Part shown: piece by piece, positions 44,480 to 52,900 of the stretch | Layout of the letters: each line of letters opens with the position of its first letter | How positions within the stretch are numbered: the stretch's first letter is position 1 | From: Sulfitobacter sp. | GTDB lineage: Bacteria; Pseudomonadota; Alphaproteobacteria; Rhodobacterales; Rhodobacteraceae | Assembly (NCBI GenBank): GCA_029252045.1 | Contig: JAQXCD010000020.1 | Span: forward strand, 62,001 to 126,000 | Reading direction: 5' to 3' | DNA: 64,000 nucleotides | Position numbers and translations under genes: made by a program | Notes under the pieces: model-generated | The model's input: the letters and a program-made list of their open reading frames with translations, nothing else | Database searches by the model: none | Told to the model about the DNA's origin: nothing

Positions 44480-45259
44480 ATGTCATCGAAAAAGCTAAAT
44501 CGGCGCGAAGCTATAACGGCTCTTGTTCAAGAACAGGGTGCGTTGACCGTAGGCGCCTTGGCCGAGCGGTTTGATGTTTCGATGCAGACAATCCGTCGCG
44601 ATATTGATGCGTTGTGCGAAGGCGACATGTTGCACCGTGTGCATGGTCGTATTGAGCTGAGTGAGGAATTTTTAAATACCCCATTCGATCAACGTGCCGG
44701 CACGAACCTTGTCGGCAAGCGTGCTATTGGTGAGGCCGCAGCAGGCATGATCCCAGACGGATCAACTGTTTTTATCTCGATCGGCTCAACGCCATTGAGC
44801 GTCGCGCAGGCCTTGCGCCGTCGCAAAGGGCTGACTGTCATCACAAACAACCTCAGTGCCGCAATGGCATTGAGCGAAGAGATGTCGAACCGGATCATCT
44901 TGCCAGGTGGAGAGCTTCGTCTGCCGGATCGCGATATTCTCGGAAATGATGTGCTGGATTTCTTTGCCCGCTTTCGCGCAGATTTTGCCGTGTTTGGTGC
45001 CGCTGGGATTGCGGACGATGGCGGACTTTTGGAGTTTCACACGACCGAAGTCCGCGCGACCCAAAAGATCCGTGAGAACGCCCAGAAATCCATTCTAGTG
45101 GTTGATTGGTCAAAGTTTGGGCGTCAGGCGCCTGCATTGGGCGACAACATCTCAGATATCGACACGACTATTATTGACCGGCGGCCAAGCCAAGCCTTTG
45201 CGCCGCTGCTCGACAAAATCAACGACAGGCTGATCGTGGCCGAAGGAGAAGCGACATGA
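44480..45259 (+). CDS. DeoR/GlpR-family transcriptional regulator
   Basis: A 259-residue repressor-type regulator. The N-terminal helix-turn-helix is RREAITALVQEQGALTVGALAERF then DVSMQTIRRDIDALC (about 6-45), and the sugar-phosphate sensing domain follows with MIPDGSTVFISIGSTPLSVAQAL, VITNNLSAAMAL, ILPGGELRLPDRDILG and FGAAGIADDGGLLEF. GlpR-type members respond to phosphorylated sugars or glycerol 3-phosphate, which fits the Ugp-type transporter directly behind (ATGA overlap). Start: ATG 44480 right after a poly-G tract, or ATG 44459 with AGAGAGAA, which would place the tract in the coding region. Confidence 0.9.
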   Translation: MSSKKLNRREAITALVQEQGALTVGALAERFDVSMQTIRRDIDALCEGDMLHRVHGRIELSEEFLNTPFDQRAGTNLVGKRAIGEAAAGMIPDGSTVFISIGSTPLSVAQALRRRKGLTVITNNLSAAMALSEEMSNRIILPGGELRLPDRDILGNDVLDFFARFRADFAVFGAAGIADDGGLLEFHTTEVRATQKIRENAQKSILVVDWSKFGRQAPALGDNISDIDTTIIDRRPSQAFAPLLDKINDRLIVAEGEAT

Positions 45260-46278
45260 CAACGACCCCATTTGTGGTGCTTAAGGACGTAGCGAAACGC
45301 TGGAATGGACAGTTGGGCGTTGAAGGCATTTCGCTGGACATCCCAGAGGGCAGTTTTACCGCGTTGTTGGGCCCGTCTGGTTGTGGCAAATCGACCACCT
45401 TGCGGTTGTTGGCTGGGTTGGAATTGCCAGATGAGGGTAAAATCCTGATCGATGGCAAGGATGTGACAACAAGTGCTGCGTCCGACAGAAACCTATCGAT
45501 GGTGTTCCAGTCCTATGCATTGTTCCCTCATCTTTCTGTCGCCGAAAATGTTGTGTTTGGCCTCAAGGTGCGGCGCGTGCCCAAAGCAGAGCGTCTGGAA
45601 AAACTTCATCGTGCCTTAGAGATCACGGGCCTTCTTGGTTATGAGGATCGTAAGCCGGGCGAATTATCAGGTGGTCAGCGCCAGCGTGTCGCCCTTGCCC
45701 GCGCGATTGTCGCGGGTCAGCGGTTGTGTCTGATGGACGAACCTTTGTCGAACCTTGACGCAAAGCTGCGCAATTCGGTTCGTAAGGACATTAAAAAGTT
45801 GCAGCGGGATCTTGGCATCACTGTTGTCTACGTGACCCACGATCAGACAGAAGCAATGAGTATGGCTGATACGGTCGTCTTGATGAAGGACGGCCATATT
45901 CAACAGATCGGTGTGCCAGAGGATCTGTATAATAAGCCCAACAATACCTTCGTGGCCGAATTCGTCGGTGCCCCACCTATGGCACTGATTGGGGCTGCCG
46001 CGCTGAACGGTTTCGGCGGCGGCAAGACCATTGGGATCAGGGCTGAGAATATCCAGATCGTTCCGAAGGGAAAAGGTCGTCTCAGCTGCGTCGTGAATGA
46101 AAGCGAATTCCTCGGATCGGAAACACTGATCGGTCTGGAGCATGCTGACACCACCGGACTTTGCGTATTGAAGTCGGGCCTTTCGATGATGCCTGAGGGC
46201 GAAGAAATCGACATTACTTTTCAAGACGAAAATCTGCACGTGTTTGACGGCGCAGGACAACGGATGGCGGCAACCTGA
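45256..46278 (+). CDS. ABC transporter ATP-binding protein (UgpC/MalK type)
   Basis: The 340-residue ATPase of a carbohydrate/glycerophosphate importer. Walker A is LLGPSGCGKSTTLRLL (about 36-51), Q-loop MVFQSYALFPHL, signature LSGGQRQRVALARAI (about 136-150), Walker B RLCLMDEPLSNLDAKL, H-loop VTHDQTEAMSMAD, and the C-terminal regulatory OB-like domain begins near 235. This is the CUT1 arrangement. Its start overlaps the DeoR stop (ATGA). The product order ATPase, binding protein, two permeases differs from E. coli ugpBAECQ. Confidence 0.93.
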   Translation: MTTTPFVVLKDVAKRWNGQLGVEGISLDIPEGSFTALLGPSGCGKSTTLRLLAGLELPDEGKILIDGKDVTTSAASDRNLSMVFQSYALFPHLSVAENVVFGLKVRRVPKAERLEKLHRALEITGLLGYEDRKPGELSGGQRQRVALARAIVAGQRLCLMDEPLSNLDAKLRNSVRKDIKKLQRDLGITVVYVTHDQTEAMSMADTVVLMKDGHIQQIGVPEDLYNKPNNTFVAEFVGAPPMALIGAAALNGFGGGKTIGIRAENIQIVPKGKGRLSCVVNESEFLGSETLIGLEHADTTGLCVLKSGLSMMPEGEEIDITFQDENLHVFDGAGQRMAAT

Positions 46279-46318
46279 AGCCAGCGCGTCATCAAAAATC
46301 CAAACAAGGGAGAGAGAC

Positions 46319-47587
46319 ATGAAATTACTTTCAACAACGGGACTGGGTCTTGCCACTGCTATGGCGGCAGGTCTTGTGTCTTCGGCGAGTGCTGAGACAG
46401 AATTGACAATGTATTATCCGATTGCTGTTGGCGGCTCGCTGACAGAGGTCGTTGACGGGATCGTCGCTGATTTTGAAGCTGAAAACCCGGATATCAACGT
46501 CACCGCGATCTACTCAGGCAACTACGACGATACACGCGTGCGCGCGCTGTCGGCACTTGCGTCGGGTGAATCTGCGCAGCTTGCTGTTATGTTTTCGATC
46601 GATGCTTACGACCTGATCGAGCAAGAGTTGATCGTGCCGTTTGAAGAAGTCGCAACAACAGATGCAGATAAGGAATGGCTTAGCAGCTTTTATCCGGCTT
46701 TAATGGCGAACAGTTTGATCGAAGGTCAGACATGGGGCATTCCGTTCCAGCGGTCTACAATCGTTGCCTACTACAACAAAGACCTATTCCGCGCCGCTGG
46801 CCTAGACCCAGAAGCACCGCCAACCACTTGGGACGAGATGGTCACAATGGGTAAGGCGCTGACCCAAGGCGACACTTACGGCTTGATGATCCCATCCACC
46901 GGCTACCCATATTGGATGTTCCAAGCCCTTGCGATCCAGAACGGCAAAGAGGTGATGTCGGGCGACGGTCTGACGACCTATTTCGACAATCCAGCCGTGG
47001 TTGAGACACTGGAGTTCTGGCAGTCGCTTTCGGCTGAACACGGCATCATGCCAACCGGCACCGTTGAGTGGGGCACATTACGTCAGGCGTTCCTTGAAGG
47101 CCAAACAGCAATGATGTGGCATTCCACTGGTAACCTGACGGCAGTGAAAGATAGCGCCAGCTTTGACTTTGGCGTGGCGGAATTGCCAGGCAATGTTCGT
47201 AAGGGTTCACCGACTGGTGGTGGTAACTTCTATCTGTTCAAAGACACAACAGATGAAGAACGTGCCGCTGCTTTGAAGTTGATGCAGTTTATGACAGCGC
47301 CAGAGCAAGCTGCTGCTTGGTCGATCGCTACGGGTTATATGGGTGTTTCCCCTGCTGCATATGAGACTGATGCGCTGAAGGCCTACACCGCGGAATTCCC
47401 GCCAGCATTGGTTGCGCGCAATCAATTGGAAAATGCGGTTGCTGAATTCTCGACGTTTGAGACAGCACGGGTGCGTGATGGTCTGAACAACGCGATCCAA
47501 TCGGCACTGACTGGTGCTAAATCGCCTGCGGATGCATTAGCCGAAGCACAAGAAGCGGCAGTTCGCCTGTTGAGCGCATACCAATAA
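46319..47587 (+). CDS. ABC transporter substrate-binding protein (UgpB type)
   Basis: The 422-residue periplasmic receptor, with a signal peptide ending VSSASA near residue 25 and the mature start ETELTMYYPIAVGGSLTE. The YYPI-VGG opening, the VVDGIVADFEAENPDINV helix and VYSGNYDDT-like loop (here IYSGNYDDTRVRALSALASG) are typical of UgpB and relatives that bind sn-glycerol 3-phosphate, glycerophosphodiesters or similar. WGIPFQRSTIVAYYNKDLF and MMWHSTGNL line the ligand cleft. AGGGAGAGAGA precedes the ATG. Followed by a stable hairpin that may protect the 3' end of its mRNA. Confidence 0.92.
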   Translation: MKLLSTTGLGLATAMAAGLVSSASAETELTMYYPIAVGGSLTEVVDGIVADFEAENPDINVTAIYSGNYDDTRVRALSALASGESAQLAVMFSIDAYDLIEQELIVPFEEVATTDADKEWLSSFYPALMANSLIEGQTWGIPFQRSTIVAYYNKDLFRAAGLDPEAPPTTWDEMVTMGKALTQGDTYGLMIPSTGYPYWMFQALAIQNGKEVMSGDGLTTYFDNPAVVETLEFWQSLSAEHGIMPTGTVEWGTLRQAFLEGQTAMMWHSTGNLTAVKDSASFDFGVAELPGNVRKGSPTGGGNFYLFKDTTDEERAAALKLMQFMTAPEQAAAWSIATGYMGVSPAAYETDALKAYTAEFPPALVARNQLENAVAEFSTFETARVRDGLNNAIQSALTGAKSPADALAEAQEAAVRLLSAYQ

Positions 47588-47594
47588 ACCGTTC

Positions 47595-47628
47595 GGCGGG
47601 GCCTTTGCCAATCTGCGCAGGCCCCGCC
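47595..47628 (+). promoter_or_regulatory. Intercistronic hairpin after the binding-protein gene
   Basis: GGCGGGGCCT (47595-47604) and AGGCCCCGCC (47619-47628) form a perfect 10-bp stem with a 14-base loop, with no T run. Such hairpins after binding-protein genes usually raise their transcript level relative to the permeases by blocking 3' decay or causing partial termination. Confidence 0.7.
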
Positions 47629-47653
47629 TCCCCATTTCATCGGAGACCTGCTA

Positions 47654-48547
47654 ATGTCAGCTCATGCCAATCTTGAACGTCGCAGACAGGCCATTTACGG
47701 CTGGCTGTTGCTGTCACCTGCAGCGGTTTTGCTGACGGTATTTGCGTTTTATCCATCCTTCGCGACCCTATGGTCGAGCCTGTTTTCACGCGGCACACGC
47801 CGCAACCCCACCGAATTTGTGGCCACCGAAAACTACGCCGATCTTTTCGCTGATCCGACCTTCTGGCTCGTGGTCAAAAACAACCTGCTTTACGCGGGGG
47901 TCACGATCCCTGTTTCAATCGGTATTGCGCTCGCGATGGCGCTTTGGGCAAACTCAAAGATCTCGGCGCGGGGCTTTGTGCGGACCGCTTATTTCACGCC
48001 AACGGTGCTGCCGATGATCGCAGCTGCGAACCTGTGGCTGTTTTTTTACACGCCGGGCCTTGGTGTGCTTGACCAAATCGGCAGCTTGTTTGGCTTGCCG
48101 TCAGTCAACTGGCTGGGCCAGCCTGAAACCGCGCTTTGGGCGATCATTATCGTGACCATATGGAAAGAAGCGGGGTTTTTCATGATCTTTTATCTCGCCG
48201 CTTTGCAGACCATTCCCGAAGATCTCAAGGAAGCCGCCGATATCGAAGGCACCAGCCGTTGGACCTATACCCGTCGGATTGTGCTGCCGCTTTTGATGCC
48301 GACGACGCTCTTTATCGCCGTGAACGCGATGATCAATTCGGTCAAACTGATCGACCACTTGTTCATCCTGACCAAGGGCGGGCCGTCCGATGCGTCCAAA
48401 TTAATTCTCTATTATATCTGGGAAATGGCCTTTGCCTTCTTTGACGCGCCACATGCCGCCGCGATGACGATCCTTGTGATTGCTGTCCTTGGGATCGTGG
48501 CCGCTGTGCAGTTTCTCTACCTTGATAAAAGGACGCATTACCAATGA
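47654..48547 (+). CDS. ABC transporter permease (UgpA type)
   Basis: A 297-residue membrane component with about six helices: GWLLLSPAAVLLTVFAFYPSF is the first, and NNLLYAGVTIPVSIGIALAMAL begins the core. The EAA loop that docks on the ATPase is EDLKEAADIEGTSRWTYTRRI (about 195-215) with the conserved EAA-G pattern. GGAGA precedes the ATG. Its stop overlaps the second permease's start (ATGA). Together they form the membrane channel of the importer. Confidence 0.93.
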   Translation: MSAHANLERRRQAIYGWLLLSPAAVLLTVFAFYPSFATLWSSLFSRGTRRNPTEFVATENYADLFADPTFWLVVKNNLLYAGVTIPVSIGIALAMALWANSKISARGFVRTAYFTPTVLPMIAAANLWLFFYTPGLGVLDQIGSLFGLPSVNWLGQPETALWAIIIVTIWKEAGFFMIFYLAALQTIPEDLKEAADIEGTSRWTYTRRIVLPLLMPTTLFIAVNAMINSVKLIDHLFILTKGGPSDASKLILYYIWEMAFAFFDAPHAAAMTILVIAVLGIVAAVQFLYLDKRTHYQ

Positions 48548-49353
48548 AGAGCCTCACAAAATTCATGGACAGCTTTGGTGCGATCCTTTTGGCGATCATC
48601 TGGATTGCTCCGCTCTTGTTCGCTTTCTGGGCTGCAACGCATTCCACATCTGATGCGGTAAACCTTAATCTGTTCTCGCCGTGGACGATGGATAACTTCC
48701 GCGTCGCATGGAATGGTGCGCCTTGGCTCAAGTATTTCCTAAATACGTTTACGCTCGTGACGGTCATCCTGATTGGGCAGTTTATCCTGACAACACTGGC
48801 TGGTTTTGCCTTTGCACAGCTGCAATTTCCAGGAAAGGACTACGTGTTTATCCTTGTCCTGATGCAGCTTTTCATTCTGCCAGAAGTGCTTATTGTCGAA
48901 AACTACGCGATGGTGTCGCGTCTTGGGCTGTTCGACACAATCCTTGGTGTGGGTATGCCTTATATGGCGTCCGCGTTTGGCATCTTTTTGATGCGCCAAG
49001 CGTTCAAGGGCGTGCCGATCGAATTACATGAAGCGGCCCGTATCGAAGGCTGCGGTCTTCTTGGTATTCTATGGCGGGTCTATGTGCCTTTGGCGAAACC
49101 GACATATCTGGCCTATGCGCTGGTGTCCGTTTCAACCCATTGGAATAACTTCTTGTGGCCGCTCATCGTGACCAATTCGCCAGACACGCGGCCTTTGACG
49201 GTTGGTCTGTCGATTTTTGGCGCACCTGAAAACGGCGTTGATATTAGCGTGATCTCTGCCGCGACCTTGATGTCGGTCGCTCCGCTCCTCATTGCCTTCC
49301 TCATCTTCCAGCGCCAGTTTGTGCAAGCCTTCCTACGCGCAGGGATCAAATGA
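48544..49353 (+). CDS. ABC transporter permease (UgpE type)
   Basis: A 269-residue permease with about six membrane helices, the second channel half. First helix FGAILLAIIWIAPLLFAFWA; the EAA loop reads VPIELHEAARIEGCGLLGIL (about 158-177). TLVTVILIGQFILTTLAGFAFAQL is the core start. Overlaps both neighbours by four bases (ATGA), so permeases and the phosphoesterase form one translational unit. Confidence 0.93.
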   Translation: MKSLTKFMDSFGAILLAIIWIAPLLFAFWAATHSTSDAVNLNLFSPWTMDNFRVAWNGAPWLKYFLNTFTLVTVILIGQFILTTLAGFAFAQLQFPGKDYVFILVLMQLFILPEVLIVENYAMVSRLGLFDTILGVGMPYMASAFGIFLMRQAFKGVPIELHEAARIEGCGLLGILWRVYVPLAKPTYLAYALVSVSTHWNNFLWPLIVTNSPDTRPLTVGLSIFGAPENGVDISVISAATLMSVAPLLIAFLIFQRQFVQAFLRAGIK

Positions 49354-50141
49354 CAACCATCCTGCAAATTTCTGACACGCATATTGTGCCAGAGGGCGCG
49401 CTTGTATCAGGGCGACTGGAAACAGCGCATTCCTTGGCGCGGCTGGTAAAGCGGATCACATCGATCCGTGACCAAATCGGACCGATTGATGCTGTGCTTG
49501 TGAGCGGTGACCTGAGCGATGATGGCAGCGCCGAGAGCTATAACCGGTTCAAAGCGTTGATGGCTCCTCTTGACCTGCCACTGATGGTCATTCCTGGCAA
49601 TCACGACGCGCGAGAGCCGATGCGGGCAGCATTTGCTGATCTGCTCCCGAAGGCAGGACCACTTGATTGGATCAGACAGGTCGGTGACCTGACTATGGTT
49701 GGTCTAGACACATTGATTGAAGGCACCGGCAAGGGCACTTTGTCGGCGCAGTCCCTTGCTTTCCTCACAGACGCATTGGCGAAAGCAAAAAACGACCCCG
49801 TCTTATTGGCGCTGCACCACCCGCCATTTCCGTCTGGCATCGGTTTCATGGACGATATCGGCCTGACCAACAGAGCTGAATTTTGCGAGACTATCGCGAA
49901 CTATCAAGGCAAACTACGCGTTGTCTGCGGTCATATCCACAGTATGATGGTCGTCGACTGCGCAGGTCACATTGCGATTTCAGCACCTTCACCATGTAGC
50001 ACGTTTGCCTATGATCTGCGGACCGATGCCCCCATCGGGTTTATGACGCAAGAAGACGGCTGTTTGGTTCATAAATGGGATGCGGGATTTCAATCCGTTC
50101 GGATTGGACTGGTTGCTGGTGCAGGTCCATTTCCGTTTTAA
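49350..50141 (+). CDS. Calcineurin-like phosphodiesterase (GpdQ/CpdA class)
   Basis: A 263-residue two-metal phosphoesterase without a signal peptide, so cytoplasmic. The metal ligands follow the class III order: LQISDTHI (about 4-11), VLVSGDLSDDG (about 49-59), VIPGNHDARE (about 79-88), LALHHPPFPSG (about 150-160) and VVCGHIHSMM (about 190-199). Relatives include glycerophosphodiesterase GpdQ and cyclic-AMP phosphodiesterase CpdA. Translationally coupled to the permease and part of the ugp-type operon, it should cleave the imported diester; GpdQ-like cleavage to glycerol 3-phosphate plus an alcohol is the natural guess. Confidence 0.9.
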   Translation: MTTILQISDTHIVPEGALVSGRLETAHSLARLVKRITSIRDQIGPIDAVLVSGDLSDDGSAESYNRFKALMAPLDLPLMVIPGNHDAREPMRAAFADLLPKAGPLDWIRQVGDLTMVGLDTLIEGTGKGTLSAQSLAFLTDALAKAKNDPVLLALHHPPFPSGIGFMDDIGLTNRAEFCETIANYQGKLRVVCGHIHSMMVVDCAGHIAISAPSPCSTFAYDLRTDAPIGFMTQEDGCLVHKWDAGFQSVRIGLVAGAGPFPF

Positions 50142-50169
50142 CGTGGCGCGCTGACAGAAAGAAAATCCT

Positions 50170-51828
50170 TTGGACGAACCGCATTTCCTTCAATTTCTGC
50201 TCAGTATCGCAGGTGCTGCAGCTCTCTTAATCTGGGCTGTCAGATTGGTGCGCACAGGCGTGGAGCGCGGCTTTGCGGCTCCTTTGCGGATCTGGTTGCG
50301 GCATTCAGCAAAGAACCGGCTAATGGCCGCGGCAACTGGAATGGGTGCCGCTGTATTTCTGCAAAGCTCCACGGCGGTCGCCGTCTTAGTTTCCAACTTT
50401 GTTGCCAAAGGCGGTTTGGCTGCCGCAGTGGGCTTGGCGATCCTATTGGGTGCCGACGTTGGGTCTGCCTTGGTCACGCAGTTATTGATGGTGCGCCAGG
50501 CGTTCTTGACCCCTCTTTTGCTACTGGTCGGGGTCGCAATATTTTTGCGCGGCGAGGGGAATGCACGGCAAGTCGGCCGTATTCTCATTGGACTTGCGCT
50601 GATTTTCGTCTCGCTGGATATGATCCGCGCGGCAACGGGTCCGCTTGTAGACAACCCCAGCACACAAATGGTCATGGCTTATCTGGGGCGTGATCTTGCG
50701 ACGGCCTTTGTGGTAGGGGCCGCTTTTGCATGGGTTGTCCATTCCAGCGTTGCGGCTGTGTTGCTCTTTGTCACGTTAGCAGCGCAAGCCGTGCTGCCGA
50801 CAACGGCGGCTGCGGCGATGATCCTTGGGGCCAATCTTGGCGGTGCGCTTATCGCATTTGTTCTTACACTTTCCGCGCCGATGGTGACGAGACGGATGGT
50901 GATTGCCAATTTGATTTTGCGCGGCGGAGGAGCCATCGCAATCACTTTGCTGATAGCGGCGCTGCCTGAATTATTAACCTATCTCGGCAAAGCACCTGCA
51001 CGGCAATCAATCAATCTGCATCTTGTGTTTAATCTGGCTTTAGCGGTCGTCGCTCTCCCATTTGTTGGTCAGTTTATGACAGCGTTGACTGCCCTGATCC
51101 CTGATCGACCCGCCGACGTCAACGCGGCCGAAAGTGCAACTGCACTTGATCCCACAGCTTTGAACCGCCCACAGCGCGGACTAGATTGTGCTGCCCGTGA
51201 ACTCCTTGGGATGGGGCAAAAGATTGAACAAATGTTGATTTCTGTTGAGCCGCTCTTTGACACGTGGAATGCCGCCGATGGGAAAGCGATTTACGAGCAA
51301 GATTTGGTAATCAAAAAAATGCACCTGAACGTAAAGCTCTATCTCGCAAAATTGGGTCGACACGGTTTGGACGAAGACTTGGGCCGCCGCTCGATGGAAC
51401 TTGCATCCATTTCGTCCAGTCTTGATTCCGCATCAGATGCCATCACAAGAGTGATGCTGGACCTTGCGAAACGTCTGGATTCACAAGACCTCAAATTCTC
51501 GACCCAAGGCCGCGAAGAGATACATGACTTCTCTGATCGTGTTCAAAGTAATGTGCAGTTGGCCTTGAATGTGATGATGAACCAAAACCCCGCAGAAGCT
51601 CGAGAACTTGTAGCGGCAAAAGAAAAGGTGCGCCGTGTTGAGCAAAAACTGCAACGTAACCATATCGGTCGCCTGCGCGAAGGGTTGGCCGAAAGCATCG
51701 ACACCAGCAATATCCACCAAGAAACTCTGAGAGCTCTCAAGCAGATAAACACCGCATTTTCCATGGTCGGTTACCCAATACTCTTGAAATCTGGAGATCT
51801 ATTGAAAAGTCGTTTGTCCGACACTTGA
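50170..51828 (+). CDS. Na/Pi cotransporter family protein with PhoU-like tail
   Basis: A 552-residue membrane protein of the NptA/SLC34-like family. The N-terminal part holds about eight helices with the inverted QSS repeats: MGAAVFLQSSTAVAVLVSNF (about 57-76) and, in the second repeat, FAWVVHSSVAAVLLFVTL, where the glutamine is a histidine. The last 200 residues (from about 345) are a helical PhoU-like cytoplasmic domain with ELLGMGQKIEQML and RRVEQKLQRNHIGRLREGLA. Some bacterial members appear to export excess phosphate. The start is TTG at 50170, 28 bases behind the phosphodiesterase, with only a weak purine-rich site. Confidence 0.88.
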   Translation: MDEPHFLQFLLSIAGAAALLIWAVRLVRTGVERGFAAPLRIWLRHSAKNRLMAAATGMGAAVFLQSSTAVAVLVSNFVAKGGLAAAVGLAILLGADVGSALVTQLLMVRQAFLTPLLLLVGVAIFLRGEGNARQVGRILIGLALIFVSLDMIRAATGPLVDNPSTQMVMAYLGRDLATAFVVGAAFAWVVHSSVAAVLLFVTLAAQAVLPTTAAAAMILGANLGGALIAFVLTLSAPMVTRRMVIANLILRGGGAIAITLLIAALPELLTYLGKAPARQSINLHLVFNLALAVVALPFVGQFMTALTALIPDRPADVNAAESATALDPTALNRPQRGLDCAARELLGMGQKIEQMLISVEPLFDTWNAADGKAIYEQDLVIKKMHLNVKLYLAKLGRHGLDEDLGRRSMELASISSSLDSASDAITRVMLDLAKRLDSQDLKFSTQGREEIHDFSDRVQSNVQLALNVMMNQNPAEARELVAAKEKVRRVEQKLQRNHIGRLREGLAESIDTSNIHQETLRALKQINTAFSMVGYPILLKSGDLLKSRLSDT

Positions 51829-52082
51829 ACTGAAAATTTCATCAAGAATTTGCCCTTGGTCGTCCAAAGTCTTCAAAATTGTCACATCGGCGACTGGAAA
51901 TGATTTTCAAACAAACCGACGTTTAGGCATAAAGGTCTGCTACGGGAGCATTGCCGCCATCGGCGCTGTTTGCAGCATCGGTCATTGTGGGCTCCAAACT
52001 GACCTTAGCTGCAAGTGCAGCCTTCCCATATCTTTTGTCCCAAGGCATTGTATCCTAAATATACCCACCAAAGGACGCCCCC

Positions 52083-52481
52083 ATGATCATTCACCCCGCA
52101 GGTTCCCGTCCCTCTGGCAAAGGCCCCGCTGAATACTTCACCGGCACCGTGCGGATGGACCCGTTGATCAGCACGCCCGCACCTGCCCGTCTGCGCGGCC
52201 TGACCGTCACATTCGAGCCGGGCGCGCGCACCGCGTGGCACACGCATCCGCTGGGGCAGACGTTGATCGTTACGGCAGGCTTGGGCCTGGTCCAGCGGAT
52301 CGGCGGCCCGATTGAGGTGATCCGCCCAGGTGATACGATCTACTTCGAACCGGATGAGAAGCACTGGCACGGCGCCGCACCAGACGTCGCCATGACCCAT
52401 ATCGCGCTGCAAGAAGAACTGGATGGCAGTACGGTCACATGGATGGAGCACGTCACCGACGCGCAATACGCTCAAACGTAG
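52083..52481 (+). CDS. Cupin-domain protein
   Basis: A 132-residue single-domain cupin. The metal-binding motif 1 is [20 protein letters not shown] (about 48-67; two histidines, then Q in place of the usual glutamate) and motif 2 is [19 protein letters not shown] (about 81-99). The HTHPLGQ form is shared with small carboxymuconolactone decarboxylase-associated cupins, whose roles vary. Its last ten bases overlap the end of the broken small gene on the other strand. GGACGCC lies before the ATG. The 254 bases upstream show no gene. Confidence 0.88.
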   Translation: MIIHPAGSRPSGKGPAEYFTGTVRMDPLISTPAPARLRGLTVTFEPGARTAWHTHPLGQTLIVTAGLGLVQRIGGPIEVIRPGDTIYFEPDEKHWHGAAPDVAMTHIALQEELDGSTVTWMEHVTDAQYAQT

Positions 52482-52847
52482 CCACGCCACCACAGCCAGC
52501 CGACGAACAGCACCGCAACAAGCACAAGATTTGCAATAATCGCCCCGCTGAGCGACAGAATTCGCATTTTGTGCAGTTCAACAACGTCCAGCGCGGCAAG
52601 ATCGCTGCGGACAACCTCATAGGCCTGCTCGACAGCAACCTCGTCAACCTGACGTGCGGTTTTGGGATTATGCGCCAGCATTTCGGCGCGGAATCAGTGC
52701 GGCGCCGTGCTTGCGCACACGTTTGGGCAGCCGCCGCCCCGCCCGCCGAAAGGACTGCGCAAGGTCGCGCCCGCGCACGTCCAGCTTCTGCTGCATCAGC
52801 CCGCGCAGCTTGCGCGATTTGGCAGCCATATCCTTGTCAGTGATCAT
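52472..52847 (-). pseudogene. Small tail-anchored protein split by a one-base shift
   Basis: From the ATG at 52847 one frame gives MITDKDMAAKSRKLRGLMQQ, then SFRRAGRRLPKRVRKHGAAL before drifting into a stop at 52668. The +1 frame carries on with FRAEMLAHNPKTARQVDEVA, VRSDLAALDVVELHKM and a single C-terminal membrane helix SGAIIANLVLVAVLFVGWLW ending at 52472. Dropping one A near 52691-52694 (CTGATTC) makes a single 124-residue protein, basic at the front and membrane-anchored at the end. If not an error, the second half could be translated separately from its own ATG at 52681, which overlaps the first stop. Family unknown; I believe similar single proteins occur in roseobacters. Confidence 0.6.
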
Positions 52848-52900
52848 AAGAACTGTGTAAGCATCTGGTCACCGCCCTGCAATGGCGCTAGGCCTAAGAC

